Shown here in pieces: positions 11,746 to 25,122 of a stretch of 64,000 bases of DNA. Position 1 is the first letter of the stretch. Each line of letters opens with the position of its first letter. Where the stretch lies: positions 9,152,001 to 9,216,000 of the forward strand of contig JAILWY010000009.1 in the NCBI GenBank assembly GCA_022113835.1, written 5' to 3'. The DNA is from Atopsyche davidsoni (taxonomy: Eukaryota > Arthropoda > Insecta > Trichoptera > Hydrobiosidae). The notes beneath the pieces were generated by a model. That model ran no database searches and was not told the origin of the DNA. It saw only the letters and a program-made list of their open reading frames with translations. Made by a program: the position numbers and the translations under genes.

Positions 11746-13184
11746 ATACTATTCTAGTAAAATTATTTTTAGTTCAGTAGGTTTTATTTATTATGTGAAA
11801 ATAATTATATACATATATTTTTAGAGTAATATTATTTTTAAAAGACTGACGCATTAATTTTATCTTCACTATATACCATGTCTTTGTTAGTAAGTAAATG
11901 TAGAAAAAAATTACGTGTATTATTAATTGATCAGTCGGTTGGATAGTTATGTACTTATAATATTATGTGTAAGAGAAAAAAACAGTCAGTAATATAAGCA
12001 ACAAAACTATCTCTCTCTAGTAATATTATTATTACTATTTAATACACAATTAATTGACGGCGTAATGCTTTGCAATCTAGCGCAGCGCTTCCAAATCACT
12101 TTTACATATTCATACGAACGTATTTTTATTTGATACGTATTATTTCTCAAAAACGTTGTATCAAATGATCGATTTCATTGTATATATTTAAAAATATATA
12201 GGTTCAGGTTCTTTATGTTTAAAAAATTATTTTAATCAGTCTGTTATTTTTAAACACAAAAAAAGTTTTTTTTTTCAATACGAATACAATAAAATTAGAT
12301 TCTGAATGCCAAGGAGCCCAAGTTTATAAGTGGAAGAAGTTATGAGAGAGAGTAAAAGTAGTGAGACCATTGTGTAATACGGAGAAAAAAGTCTTGCTTT
12401 GTTGTACGTGAATTAAGCGTGTAAGAAGTGCGTGCTGTGGGGACATTTAGAATATAAAGGAAAAACTTGTGCCTGAATGGCAACGAACAATGAACCGAGA
12501 GCGGGAAAAGAGTTTTGACTGCAGTATAAAATGGGCCTAATCGTCTTTTTAGAAAGACTGTGTCATGATGAATATGTATTATGAATTCTATTGTTAAAAA
12601 AAACTCGTTAGGGTGTACAAAAGTTTAATTCAAGGAAACTGAAATAGATAACAGTATTTTTTAAGCAAATGCATCTATATTTTTTATCAATATTTAGCCA
12701 AGTAGTTGAAAATTCTAAGGAATCATATTAAATCAAAATAATGAACATTACATAAAACTGAATCCAATGACATAATTGTATTGTAGAAGTGAAGAAGAAA
12801 TTAGTAAAAACTTGAATTGGCGTGTAAATGTATACAAATGTGTCATAATTTATTGTAGGTATCACAAACATACGTTTTATGTATTGTATATTGGTGATTC
12901 AGTGATTCTAATAAACACAATATCAGTTCGTATTTTTTGTAGCCGATAAAACACATATAGAAGGTAAATAAACGAATGAGATATACAAACAAAGTGAATT
13001 GAGCTCACGTGTCAAAGTGGGCCTAATGCCATTGCTACGTTACTGGCCAATTTATTCAATAATTGTATTGAAATTACTAGAAAGAAGTTTTGGTTGGTAT
13101 CAATGCTACAGCTCGGTCGGTATAGCAATGTTTTAATTCAAATAATAGAAACGAGTTTTTCGAAATGTAGGTCGGTGCATTCTA
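11746..13184. other. AT-rich non-coding stretch
   Basis: AT-rich DNA. A purine-rich sector lies at about 12320-12530. The decamer TGGGCCTAAT occurs at about 12532 and 13018, and again at about 21734. No gene was recognised. Confidence 0.4.
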
Positions 13185-13680
13185 AAAACAGTAACGCCCG
13201 TCCGTTGATTGTTCCAATTCCGCCCAAGGGATCGACAGCGCAAGTGCATTAAACAATGAGTGCAATTTATGCGCTACAACGCCGGGAAGTGAGCCGCTGC
13301 GAGCCGGGGGGTGAATTTGTTGCCAGCTTTAAAAACAGTACTTCGCAATTAGCACAGCCGGTGGCGACCGAACGAGTGTGTACCGTCCCGGCAACTCCGC
13401 CAGACGGGGCGGGACTCCGGGGGAGGCGGGCTCGAGGGGATGCCTCGATTTTCAGCTTGAAAAATGTGCTTTGGTTATTATAAAACGTCAAACCGCTTGA
13501 CGGTTCGCCAGGCCGTCGGTAAAATATGACTGTCAGGTTCAGCGACGCCGCGACCCTCCCTCGCCGGCGGAACAATGGCCAACGCTGACGTCGCGAATTC
13601 GTTTTCTGAGAAAGCTGGCTGTATTCATAGTGCCTCTTCCTATCCCAGTTGCGTCATCTGAGAAAAGTTTTAATTAATTT
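13185..13680. other. GC-rich block
   Basis: One of the longer GC-rich blocks (about 500 bp), with CpG-rich sequence at 13385-13445 and 13540-13600. Frames on both strands are open (13256-13483 plus, 13267-13575 minus), which reflects low stop-codon density and not coding. The plus frame starts with a plausible ATG but shows no domain. A conserved regulatory block or an unidentified first exon are both possible. Confidence 0.35.
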
Positions 13681-14239
13681 TGTATGAAAGTATTCAAACA
13701 ACAAATTTATTTAGAACTACATTAAAATATTACTTATTTATTTACTGTTTCAATTTGTATTACGAGTATTAGACAACGAAATATAATATCGTGTACTAGA
13801 TTTATTATATTACTAGAAATGTTTCCCGCCACAGAATGACGTTTTCGATGAACGATGCAATAGTGTTTGAACATACGTTTGGTTGAATACTCGAATAGCT
13901 GGGTACTCGAATTTGAAGAAGACGCTGCTCACGTTTTCCTTCCAATTCATTGCTTGACATTTGTGTCACATTTCGTGTCACATTCTCGCTGTGAACAACA
14001 GAATCCTATAATTTGTACATATTGTAACTCGCTAAAGCATATATAGTTTTATTCAATTAGTTCATGAATTAAAATATTATCCTATCGTCATAAAATTCGG
14101 CACATAACTGCGAAAAACTTACTGAACTTACATGCAAAAATCAGCGTTGTAGCGAGAACCAAAAAATGAAACATACACACAATGGATATTATATATATTA
14201 GATATGAATTTTATCACAGTTATGTAGCTAATTGGGGAG

Positions 14240-14575
14240 ATTGTTCAATAACGCCCTGTTCTGAGTAGCTCCCTGGTAAGACGTCTGACTCGTCCTTTCC
14301 TAATTCCTGGCGTCACACTCGGCGCCCAGTCACGGGGAGCGGGTGCATTCGTCTCCAGCGCGGGACGACGATGAATGGCTCCGGTCTTCGGCGAGGGTTT
14401 TTTGCGCGCCCCTCCTGCCTCCGTCCTCCCGCAGTTCAGAGTAGTAAATGCGACGCCGCTGCCGGAGCTTGCAATGACGCAGATGTAAATTGTGAAGTGG
14501 CGCTGCGGAAACTAACAGCTCTTTTTGTCCCGGGAGCTGTATTGATCGCCATGTTGCTGCTGTTAGTTTAAATAA
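14240..14575. other. GC-rich block with a degenerate tRNA-like head
   Basis: This GC-rich block includes a segment at about 14262-14300 (TAGCTCCCTGGTAAGACG, then TCTGACTCGT) resembling a tRNA D-arm and anticodon arm. No matching T-arm with a TTCRANY loop follows at tRNA distance, so it is at best a tRNA pseudogene or a SINE head. The small open frame 14371-14571 ends in a hydrophobic stretch (LIAMLLLLV) but is otherwise unrecognised. Confidence 0.3.
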
Positions 14576-17500
14576 CTTAATATTATTTAAAAAAAAAAAA
14601 GATAACTGAATATTAAATGTCTAATTGACATGTATTTTTTTTCATTTTAGTTCAGGTCAATTTCAAATTATTATTATTATTTTTTACTTTCACCTTTATC
14701 ATAAATAGATCAAAAAAAGACATCATATATATATATATATTTTTTTTTTCTTGTAAGCTTTTTACCAAAATAAAACTATACTAAATAATTTGTTTTGTCC
14801 CACAGTGATTTACTTTAAATGCTGAAAGTTAAGAGTTATTTTTATTCGGTTACAATGAACCAAAGCAATTTGCTTTAATTAAGTGACAAAGTTGACGCGT
14901 TAGTTTGTTATATTTTATTTAAAGTAATAAATTGTAATATTCTAATCTTAAGTACTATTGAAATCCACTCGAAGGTTTCCCGTAAACTTTGAGCAAGTTT
15001 ACGGCATTGTACGTTATTATCATTAACTTTCCGTTAATTTGAATTATGTATCGAAGACAACTTATTAAATTAATAATTGCGCAAGGCCGCAAATTATATT
15101 ACTTGAAATTGTTGTTTCTACCGCCATTAATGTCACCTGGGATAGTTTTAGATAATGCCAACACCAAAACGTTGAAAAGTCATAACATGACTCAGCGGAC
15201 GCAGAACATCCGAAAAATCAAACAAATACAAAGAATATAAAAAAAATTAATGGACAAATCTGGGAATTAGATATCATTAGCTTTGTAAAAAATAGTTTAC
15301 TATATAATGCAAAAGAATGCTTGCATTATTTTTGGATACGTAAAATTATTTTTTTGAATGTCCAGTAATGTTAGACTTTGGAGAGCCTTACATTGGAGAC
15401 ATTGATGTCTCTAAAATTCAAAAAAAGGAAAATTTATAATTTTTCAGTACGGTATTGTGAAAAACTGCTCTAAGTTTAAGAAAAAAATACAATATTGTTG
15501 AAAATTCAGTCATAAGTTGAAAGCTTTTATTAATTTTTTTATTTAATCATTAAATTGAAGTATTTTTTATTATTATGATATCCAATAATAGTTGAGAAAT
15601 AATAGTCTTGAAGTATTTGGTAAGAAACAGTACTGGTGCCAGTTAAAATGTTTGGCTCTGAAGTCTTTCTCAAATATCTATATTTATATTGAGATCCTCG
15701 AAATCTGATCTTTTATTTAAATATGTGGCATATAATTGTTTAAAAAAGTTACCTTTTCAGTTTTGTTGAATAAATGGTTCTTATTTAAAGAATCTTTTTA
15801 TTTTTGTGATTTTATGTTTCTACTTTATAGAAAAAATACATTATAGATACGTAATGCAAAAATGGTTTTTTTAAGACAAATGAATTAATTATATGAACGT
15901 ACGGTCAAAAACGACGAAGTATATATTTTTGTAGCGGTAGAAAATGCTTGAAGCTCTCAATATTTTGAATGAATTGCCACATTTAACGGTTTTCAAATAG
16001 GTTGTTCTGATAAAACTTCGGATAAAGGGTAATATTTCATTGATTTTGAAGCACTTGTAACAGATTTATGGTTTCAGTTATCCCCAGTGTAAAAAGCTTT
16101 GTGTATAAATTAATATGGATTTGTCGTTATTAAAAAAGTAATTGATACTAAAGCGAAGAGCGAATTGAAATGAAATTAAACGTATTGCTAAATATTATTT
16201 GATAATGTGACGAAATATTCAATAGTATAATAACTCGTCCATTAATAAAAAAAATATTGTAACGTTCATTTTAATAGGATTTTAATACAAAATATGGTGA
16301 TAAAAGAATTAATTTTATTTTTGACAGAGAATTTTTAATAAGAAATAAATCTAATCTTCAGATCTTGAAAATAAATAAAAATACTGGAACGGCAATCTCT
16401 TCATCATACAATAATTGTAAAAGCTTTTAGAAATAATTAGCTTCAGTAGAATGTACTCAAGGTAAAGAAGCCGAGAGTCTAAATGGGAAATTTTATAGTA
16501 AAAAAGAAGATTGGATATTTCTATTGGCAGTGAAATAAAAAAATATTCTATTAGCCTGCTAAACGGAAATACTAAATGGCTTCTGTACTATATTATAAAT
16601 GCCTTATTATTCTAGGAAGAAGGCGGGTCTACGTAGTTTTTAATCAACACCTTGTCTTTAATGGTCTATCTCGGAATTAAGTTTCAATCTTGCAGGCGAG
16701 ATAGAGTTTTTACGATGGCTGATGAATTTTAAAATAGAAATTTATCAGCTCAAGTAACGGCCAATCTCTTTTGTAAAAGTGCCTTTGTGTTCGAAAGACC
16801 GGAGAGCTTCATTATGGCAAACTTACAATGCTACAATTTTTTAAAAGAACAAACAAATTAAGAGCAATTTTTAGTTTTCTACTACGAAAAACGTACTATA
16901 CAAAGCCAGGAATTATTTATTGCCTTGATTTTTGTAATGTTTTGAATATTATTTGTCAAAAAAGCAAAATATGTTTGATATATCACAAATGATGAATGCT
17001 CGATTGTTTCAAATTTTAATAATTTGCATTTATCGGTGTTCAAGCTGTCATTAAGATGTATTTCTGTCAAAATTGTACAAAAAATACATTTTAGTTAAAT
17101 TATAACGAATATTAATAACAGAATAAAGAAAGTATAAAAAATAATGACTTGAAGATATATTTGCATCTTTAAAGCTAACATTTAATAATACTGTTGCCAA
17201 CTATGACATATCTGCACTCTAATGCATTGAGTTTCATAAGGTTTGCTATGACATACCTCCGCACGTTATCTGCAGAATTTGCTGACAAGAGGACGCAAGT
17301 AACTTCAGACTTGAACTGGCGCCGCACAGCCGCTGCGACATCTTACCGGGAGACATATTACTTCGCTAGATCCGCCATTTTGTAAGAAATTTCAAGATTC
17401 TTTTTGTTACTCGATGTAATCCTTAATACATGATTTTTTTTCTTAATTCATATTTTTAACTACATTGATACTAAACTAAATAATTAATTTTTGTCTAGCA

Positions 17501-18129
17501 CTAAAATTGTTTTGTGTATGCAACCAATATTGATTTCTTCAAAATAAGCGCATTGATTTAAATGAGAAAATATCGAATTGTTAGTATTAAAGGTTTATGC
17601 GGTTATTGTGTTAGGCTATATTTGATTTATATCAATTCTTTAAATCTTGCACTGGAGGATTTTTTAATAAATTAAATAAAGGCCTTGAACAAATTATTTT
17701 TAATAATTTACATCATCATATGCTTATGTAATCGAAGTATCTTTGCTAGATATTTTTTCACTCTCACCATTTTGTGAGTCGACTTACCAAAAAATATCAT
17801 AAACACAATACAATTAATGTGTTTGAGTGGTGGTGGGGTTATATAAAATATTTGATGATAATAATCAATATATAATAAACAATATTTGTTATAATAAAAT
17901 AAAACCAAATGCTTTTGGAGACTACTTTAATTTCACTTGTAACGAGAGCTCTTTCGCCGAACACGGCATGTTCAAAAACTTAACAATATTTGTGATAAAT
18001 AATTTTATTTATTTATCATAGTTTGGTCTAAGGCGATTTATATTTATATTACACGTGTTGATACATATTGTGAAATTGAAAAAAAATATATGCTGAATAA
18101 AGTGCTATTAGAGTTTTTAGATAATTAAA
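14576..18129. other. AT-rich non-coding stretch
   Basis: Long AT-rich DNA with poly-A and poly-T runs and a short (AT)n tract at about 14727-14741. Several short low-complexity frames (15046-15240, 16882-17070, 17194-17385, 17708-17908, 17827-18021) are unrecognised. No RNA gene was seen. Confidence 0.45.
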
Positions 18130-18253
18130 ATTGCTTTGTTCTTTGGTGTTATGCTGCGTTTTAAGTTTAGTTTAGTCCCTGAAGGCGGTTCCAATACCAA
18201 AATATTTAGAACTTCAACTAAAAATGCAGCATAACATCCAAGAACAAAGCAAT
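18130..18253. repeat. Foldback: imperfect 33-bp inverted repeat
   Basis: The left arm 18130-18162 (begins ATTGCTTTGTTCTTTGG) pairs with the right arm 18221-18253 (ends CCAAGAACAAAGCAAT) at about 30 of 33 positions, with a 58-nt loop. The phrase AATACCAAAA occurs in the loop and again just after the right arm. No target duplication was found. It may be a MITE-like foldback or an RNA hairpin. The large loop is atypical of a conserved miRNA precursor. Confidence 0.6.
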
Positions 18254-18399
18254 TCTAATACCAAAACATACTGCGAGATGATATGTAAAGCTTCAAAAAT
18301 TCTGATATATTGCTACGATTTAGAAATTAATTTATTTCTGTCGCTTGATTAATTTGTATTTAAAAAGGTAATTTATTTTGGGTTGCTAATATCCTCCAT

Positions 18400-18610
18400 A
18401 AGTTATAAATGTTTCGCGAGTAATCGGGCCTGAGTTATGGCCGCGTGCAGTGGACACGCGGACTAGCGGCGCTCGTTTATGTCGCGCGGCCCCGCCACTG
18501 TAGCGGAGATTATAATTGAATGATAAATAAGTTACGAATAATTCAATAATTCCATTAATGCTGTTTTTATTGCCCCCCCCCGGACGCCCACCCGCTGGGA
18601 AATGAAAATT
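18400..18610. other. GC-rich block
   Basis: A GC-rich patch with a C9 run (GCCCCCCCCCGG, near 18572). The minus frame 18386-18655 is open across it but shows no domain. Confidence 0.3.
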
Positions 18611-19189
18611 GGTAAATCTCACATTGATTATCAATTGGAACGCTTTGTACACCATACGTGTACTAATAAAAAATAAAAATTTATACTTTATAAAATAATA
18701 AAACGCTAATGATAAAAAAAATCACGAAGCATTGTAAAAAAAGACTTTTAAATAAATCCTTTTTGCATATTTAATACTTGTGATGAAAAAAAAAAAAACA
18801 AGCAGCGAGCTTCAAGCTTATTTATTAAAAAAAAATAGACAAAGAATTTAATATTTGATAACTTCTAAGAAAAAACTTATTTGAAATCAACTGTATTATT
18901 TTTTACATTAAATTTATATTTGAAGTGTAATTATTTATTAAATATTCTTCAATAATAATGTACAGTTCTAATAACGAAGATTCTTCGGTATAAGTGTATT
19001 TAGGGTAGTTAATATGCATTAATTTAAAACCGCATTGAAATATTAAGTTTGAATTTGTCTTTAAAAAGGTCAACAGAAAATTTAACATCCTGAAGTACAT
19101 AAAGTAAGTCATGAGACTAGAGAGTGTTTTATAAAGAGAATTAAAGTCTGAAGAATAGGAATGAAACTTGAAAATTTACAAGTTTTATG

Positions 19190-19520
19190 GCGAAGAACAA
19201 TGCCACCACGGCGATGAGTCTAGTCGACTTAATTCATTATTGGTGTTAATTAGGCGAACGACCCCGAGAAAAAAAAAGGCTCTGACCTAAAAAAATCCAT
19301 TTAACCGGATAAAACCCCGCCCGGCAATGGATTAAGACAGAGTGTCGCGGCGCGGGAGAGTTTGCCCCTCGGAACTCGTCGTCTTCTTCATAAAAGTTTA
19401 CCAGCAGCCTCTCAAAGCCTCGCAACTTATAATGCAGCGTCGTCCACAGATTGGAAGCTTAGTGGGAAAGATTTGATGTGACGTCACGGTGGAATTTGTG
19501 CTCTAGATCCTATGGAGATA
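19190..19520. other. GC-richer block
   Basis: A GC-richer block containing GTCGCGGCGCGGGAG (near 19343) and TGTGACGTCACGGTG (near 19477). The latter holds a perfect TGACGTCA palindrome, the consensus CRE site for CREB/ATF bZIP factors. It is a regulatory candidate. No coding content was recognised. Confidence 0.35.
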
Positions 19521-21174
19521 GATCCAAAGACGATTTATGACTTTAGAATAATGTTATGGTTATTAGATAATGTAGTTCAGGTAAATGTCATGTTATAGAT
19601 AAACACAGTTTTACGTTGAATATTAAAAATTTTAATACGTGTCATTCATTACTAATTGATTATTAAACGTATAAGTTTATTTGCCTCACATTGATTCTGT
19701 TCATATCACGATTACTCATATAAATATAGAGTAAAACTCGTTAAGCAATCTTTATTTATTGTTTAAATTAAGATATAAATATGCAAACAAAAATAATGTT
19801 TTAAAAAATGTGCTAAAAACAAGCTTAACCGGTGAAGTCATTAAAAATGACTTGACTGGCACTAGATAGTTTATATTGTGAGTCAAATTGACTAGAATAA
19901 TTACAGTCTTGACTACACGATTGAGGGATAAGAGGTTACGTACGGTAGATTACATCCTGTAGCAAGGGTAAGCGTGAGAGGAAAACATATCGGATGTATA
20001 TAGATATGTCTTCATGTAGCAGCGGATGTATTATATAATATTGATTTATAAAGTTATTTAAAAAGAAATATTATTTTGTTTTATATACATGTATTAATTT
20101 TTATCGTAAATTAAATGGTTCAAATTTCAATTCGACATGTTAAACAAGAACTAAAGTAAATGAATTCAACTTTTTTTAAAACATAAAATTATACACCCGT
20201 GCATTGATTTTGACTATTTTGATATTATGTGTGTATTTTAGCAATATTTATTTCCTATTTTGTTTTTATTTGCCAAGATCTCATAAACTCTAGGGTGGTA
20301 GTCACAAAACTTGTTTTAAAGTATGCTGCAGAAAGATATTAACGGAAACTTGAAAATTTTGTGGCATTTTCGGTCGCCTGACAATAATTACCACAGTAAG
20401 CACGCTTTCAACAACTCATGGCTATTTAAAACATTTATCCACAATTATTTTAAGGAGAAAAATCTAACATCCTCCCAAAAAAAATAAAGATATTTTTTAT
20501 AATAAATTGATATTTTAATAAATATCTATAAAATCACTGAACAGTTTTGTTAATAACAAAAAAAAAACATAATAAAGTATTTAACACGTCAACACATTTT
20601 AAATGAGTATTTTTTACTAAATTAATTTAAATGATATATTTTATGGAAAAAGATATTTGTCAACAGATTTGTTCAGATATTTGTTTTTTATATTATTTTA
20701 TACTTTGTAATTTTATTGAGAAAGGAATTAAAATAATACTGTTTATTTGAATACTTTTTTGGCTGTAATATCAAATATTTGATCTAATAATAGAATACGT
20801 ACATTTTAAAAGGAATAAGCAGAACTTTTACCCAGAACTGTTGTTTAATTTTATTTCTAACTACGGAAATTTTCTTAAAGAATTATAGCAAACGTATTTA
20901 TAGCTATTTGCAAGATTTAAAAAAAAATCAATCTTCTCTAAAATTCGTAAATACATATTTTATATTGAATCGTATAAATAATACCGGCAGGTATACAAGT
21001 ATCAGAAGTTCACCTGCTTACCGCATTTATTCCCTTAGGAAATTTCATTAAATCACAAAACAGATTATAACCTTATGCATGAAAATCACCGTCCTTTGTT
21101 AAAATTTCGCAAAAAAGATAAGAACCCTGAAATTAATTTTGCGCTGGAGATATTAATTCTACATTAATATAAAA
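19521..21174. other. AT-rich non-coding stretch
   Basis: AT-rich DNA. The only structure noticed is a small hairpin, AAGTCATT and AATGACTT with a 3-nt loop, near 19837-19855. Confidence 0.4.
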
Positions 21175-21539
21175 ATGGAAATAGGACGGAAGCGCCGGGC
21201 CAGGAAAGCGCTAGAAGAAGCCATTTTGGTTTTTTGCGCTGGAACATTTGAATTGCTCAATTGTATTAAGAAGTTACTCGAGAGGGATATTAAACAATTT
21301 TTCTACGCCCTGTTGTTGTTTATTCTACCGTTATATATTTTAAGAAAAAATTAACAATATATTAATTTATCATATATCTGCACAATGAGACTAGATAAAT
21401 ATGTTATTCACATTTTTTTTTTTTTTTTTAAATGTGTCCGAAAAATTCAATTTTAATGCTTTAAAGAGGCTCATCACGTTTTGACTGAAATATTGTAGCA
21501 AACTTATAATAAATCTGTAGCTGTATATGCGAAGCAGTG

Positions 21540-21960
21540 CGTGAGGGCGCACCGACTCAAAATTGAAATATCGCATATCCTTCCAACTCGATTAGCTCAA
21601 GTATGACAGAAGTTACTCAAAAAGCGGCTAAAGTCTGGAATCCCGACACTCGTCCTTAGATACAGCCGAAGTACCCAGCAGGAGCATCAGCAAAATACCG
21701 AATATCGTAATCCATTATTCATGTTTTGTGATTGGGCCTAATGTTATCATTCCCGGAGGGCGAGGGTGAGGTGTGAGCCAGGCGGCAGTCGGCGCCGTTT
21801 GAAGAAGACGCAATTTACATTTTATGAACTTATCGTTAGTCGATGGATTTCCAATAAACTGTTAGTTACCCGAGGGTCGTGCAGCTGCTACTTCCGTCAA
21901 GCCGTTTCGTGAAAGCCTTGAAGGCTGTATCCACCGGATGGCTATCCAGACGTTAATGCA
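21540..21960. other. Moderately GC-rich block
   Basis: A GC-richer region including GGAGGGCGAGGGTGAGG (near 21755) and GGCGGCAGTCGGCGCCG (near 21781). It has no recognisable coding frame and is consistent with the other GC-rich blocks of the window. Confidence 0.3.
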
Positions 21961-22384
21961 TACAGATAAATAAGGGATCTATAAAGCATTTCGTATACGT
22001 TTCATTGTATTGGATTTTATATTGTGAAGTTGCTAGAGAGATAATATTTCTATAAGAGAAATAATAGTATTGCTTTTCATTGACCTTATTTTTACAATCG
22101 CTATAAACATCTTTCAGGTATACGTATGTTTGCAATAATATACACGTTGTAACGTATATACGATCTTGTAATGAAAAAAAAGAGTTATTTTATATTCAAT
22201 ATCAGTGAGTTGTGAAATGCGGTTTTATTGTAAATAATATTAAGTACTTGGAAAATAAATGTAAGCATTTAAAACTCCACCTCTTTTAGTCATTATCCTG
22301 TAATCGTCATATTATCAATACCTTAGCAGGTACAGGGAATAAATTATTACATTTAATATAATAAATGAATGTAGATAAGCCTAT

Positions 22385-22660
22385 TTATATCGCAACCCTT
22401 GCTGTTTACCCCGGGCGTGGGGTAGTAAGTAGCCCTAAAGTTTCTATAATCTGTGGCCCAACAGTGCAGGTGACTACTTTGACCGTGAAGATTATTGATT
22501 AGGTTCTAAGCTTTGGGGTCTGCCGTGCCGACATGATCGCCAATGGAAAAGTTGGGGTTGTTGTGTTTAGTTTGCGGTGTTAGTTTGTGTTAAGAGTTTG
22601 ATGGGGATTGAGTTTATGTGTTTTGCGAAGAGCTCGGCCCGTGAGGGTGCATTTTGAATA
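22385..22660. other. GC-richer block
   Basis: A block of intermediate GC with a G/T-biased plus strand at 22500-22650. The minus frame 22580-22870 is unrecognised. Confidence 0.3.
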
Positions 22661-22969
22661 TAATAAAATAGTTTGATTTAACAATTCTGATACCACAATA
22701 TTCACATTTACATCTGTGACCTTTTTAAATCTATGCTTATTCACGTCAATCGCGACAAATTTGAAATTTATTTTTAACAAACGTTTTCTTGACTTAGTAT
22801 TTATATATTGTAGGATATGTTGATTTGTTAATTGTATTAACAATATTGATTTTTGCAACTCAGTCAACAATAATTTTTGCTAAAAATTAAATATATATTT
22901 CTTGCAATTAACTCAAATATATTATATATATAGAGTTACTAGAGTTTTATCAACCCTTTTTACGAGCAG

Positions 22970-23300
22970 CATCAATTCCTCATAAAATGGCAATTAATTC
23001 TAACCAAATGGACCAAAGAGGCTCAAGTCAGTGCTGCCCTCGGCTGTCACTATTGACTGAACGAATTACTCGCAATCCTCAGTCAGGACTGTCAGGCAGA
23101 CGAGGGTCCGGGTCCTGAGCGGAGACCAGCTTTGTCGCGCCAAGTGGTCAAGGGTTGGGAGCCGAGTGGAGGGGGACATAAGGTTTGAAGGTGAAATCTA
23201 TTCGAATGAGAACCCTTAGTGTGAAGGCGTTGTTAGAGATTTTTAAGCCGCGATGAGAGTTGTTATGTGCTAATTAGTGGTCGGTTTCGTCTGGCAGTGA
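22970..23300. other. GC-rich block
   Basis: A GC-rich block with several TCAGT/ACTGA-type short inverted motifs near 23030-23100 (for example CAGTCAGGACTG). No coding frame. Confidence 0.3.
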
Positions 23301-24634
23301 AATAAATTAATTTCATGTAAAATTATGCTTGTATGCTAATTTCTAAATACTGAAAAAATAAAAATTAAGGAATTCGTTGATAAAATTACTAATGAAATAT
23401 TATTATTTCCACATGCATTATTTTTGGATAGCTTAGTTTAAAAAAATATTACGATACGAAGTTTCTAAAGACAATCATTTGTGTAAAATTTAATTTTAAC
23501 TATCACTTGAATTTTTATAATCTTTTTAGTATTCTTAAAAAAAATTATCAAAATATTTATTATGTGCTTGTACGCAACCTGTACTTAATATTCAAAAACA
23601 ATATAAAAGAAAAATCAAAAACATTCGTAATCACTCCTCTCTGGGGAATTACTTGAGTTTTGAAACACAGTGTATCGAGCGTTTATTTTACATAATATTA
23701 AAAATAATGACTTATTATTCTGTATCTGCTTTGCCTGTAGCGTCCTTCTTATCAAGATTTAATCGACTATAAATAACATCATAATTAACGTAATAGAGAG
23801 GTGAATTTTTTATACAACCCCTAAAGGAATATTTAATAGAGGGTGAATATTAAAAGGGAGTTGTTTGAGAAAAATATGGAAAACAGACAAATATATACTC
23901 GGCCTGTGAAGTGGAGTGAGAGGACGTGATGAAGGTTCAAGCTGATCGTTTCTGTATGAGAGATTCATGAGGGTTAAAATTTTGAGGACGACAACGATAT
24001 ATTTTGTTTGAGATTTTTATAAATATTTCAGTGGTCGTAAAATGAAGGGCAGAAAAGCAAAACAAACATAATACGACAAAAATAATATTTTTTCATGATA
24101 TCGGAAATCAAGACTATAAAGTCTGATACTGATGATCTATATAATCGATTTAGATAAAAAAAAAACGATGAGACTTTGATTTTTAGTACCTGGCATTCGA
24201 GCGAGTCATCAATCGTATTAAATTTTAAAAATTCTTGAATGATTAGTTCTTTCAGTACATTATATTTAACTTTCATATTATAAAATATAAATATATACTT
24301 GGTCGTCATTGAGAGCAACGTACTACAACATTTCCTGGTTTTAAATTTCATAATTATTTTCAAGGAAACTTGAAAAGTAATATAATAAATATGAATTTGT
24401 TAAAAAAGAATATAAGGAGATTAATCCAAACAGGTTTTCTGAGAACAGAGAAATTATTATTCGTACCTGAAATTCAAGAGGTGAAACAAATTGAATAAAA
24501 AAACTCAGCAGTTTCTTTTATAAACGCCTAGCTCAATAATTGTCATATCATTTCCCAATAAAGCTGTTAGCGAATTTTTAGAATTTCGCAAGGTCTCAGA
24601 TGGATTTTTTACCAATTCAATGAAAAAATGGTTT
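23301..24634. other. AT-rich non-coding stretch
   Basis: AT-rich DNA. The minus frame 24028-24363 (111 aa) is a lysine, isoleucine and phenylalanine-rich translation without a domain, likely chance. Confidence 0.4.
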
Positions 24635-24910
24635 ATTTATTACGCAGGCCGCGTCGGTCGGACCGGAGCCGGAAATTACGTTATAGGCTGAAGAGCATCC
24701 GACGGCGCGGGCTTTTTGAAAGCCAAACATTATTTATGACCAAATGTAAAGGATCGCGAGGGCTATTTCCTTAAAAAATAAAATCGCGACTTGAACCCCA
24801 AAACACGCGGAAACAATATTTTATGCGTCGAAATACCGAAATTGTACTGTGCATTGTGGGGCGGACGATAAAAACGTGGTGAAATATTATAACGGCGGAT
24901 GTCAAACTGT
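24635..24910. other. GC-richer block
   Basis: A block with CpG-rich sequence at 24645-24715 (GGCCGCGTCGGTCGGACCGG). No gene was recognised. Confidence 0.3.
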
Positions 24911-25111
24911 ATTTATGCGATGTTTTATTACTAATACGCTGTTTATTTTAAAGAATGTGATATGTATTGAAATTTTCTTTCTCAGGGTCAAGGGGATCAA
25001 TAACGTACATATTAAAAATAATATTATTTTCATTATTATCTCAACTATTTTTTTATTGTGAACTTGATAAAAATTTCGTGTAAGAGCAATAAACGAAAAT
25101 AAGCATTAAAT

Positions 25112-25122
25112 TAAATGATAAG
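25112..25122. repeat. Left 11-bp target-site duplication
   Basis: TAAATGATAAG is identical to 25332-25342. It brackets a 209-bp foldback insertion. Confidence 0.6.
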
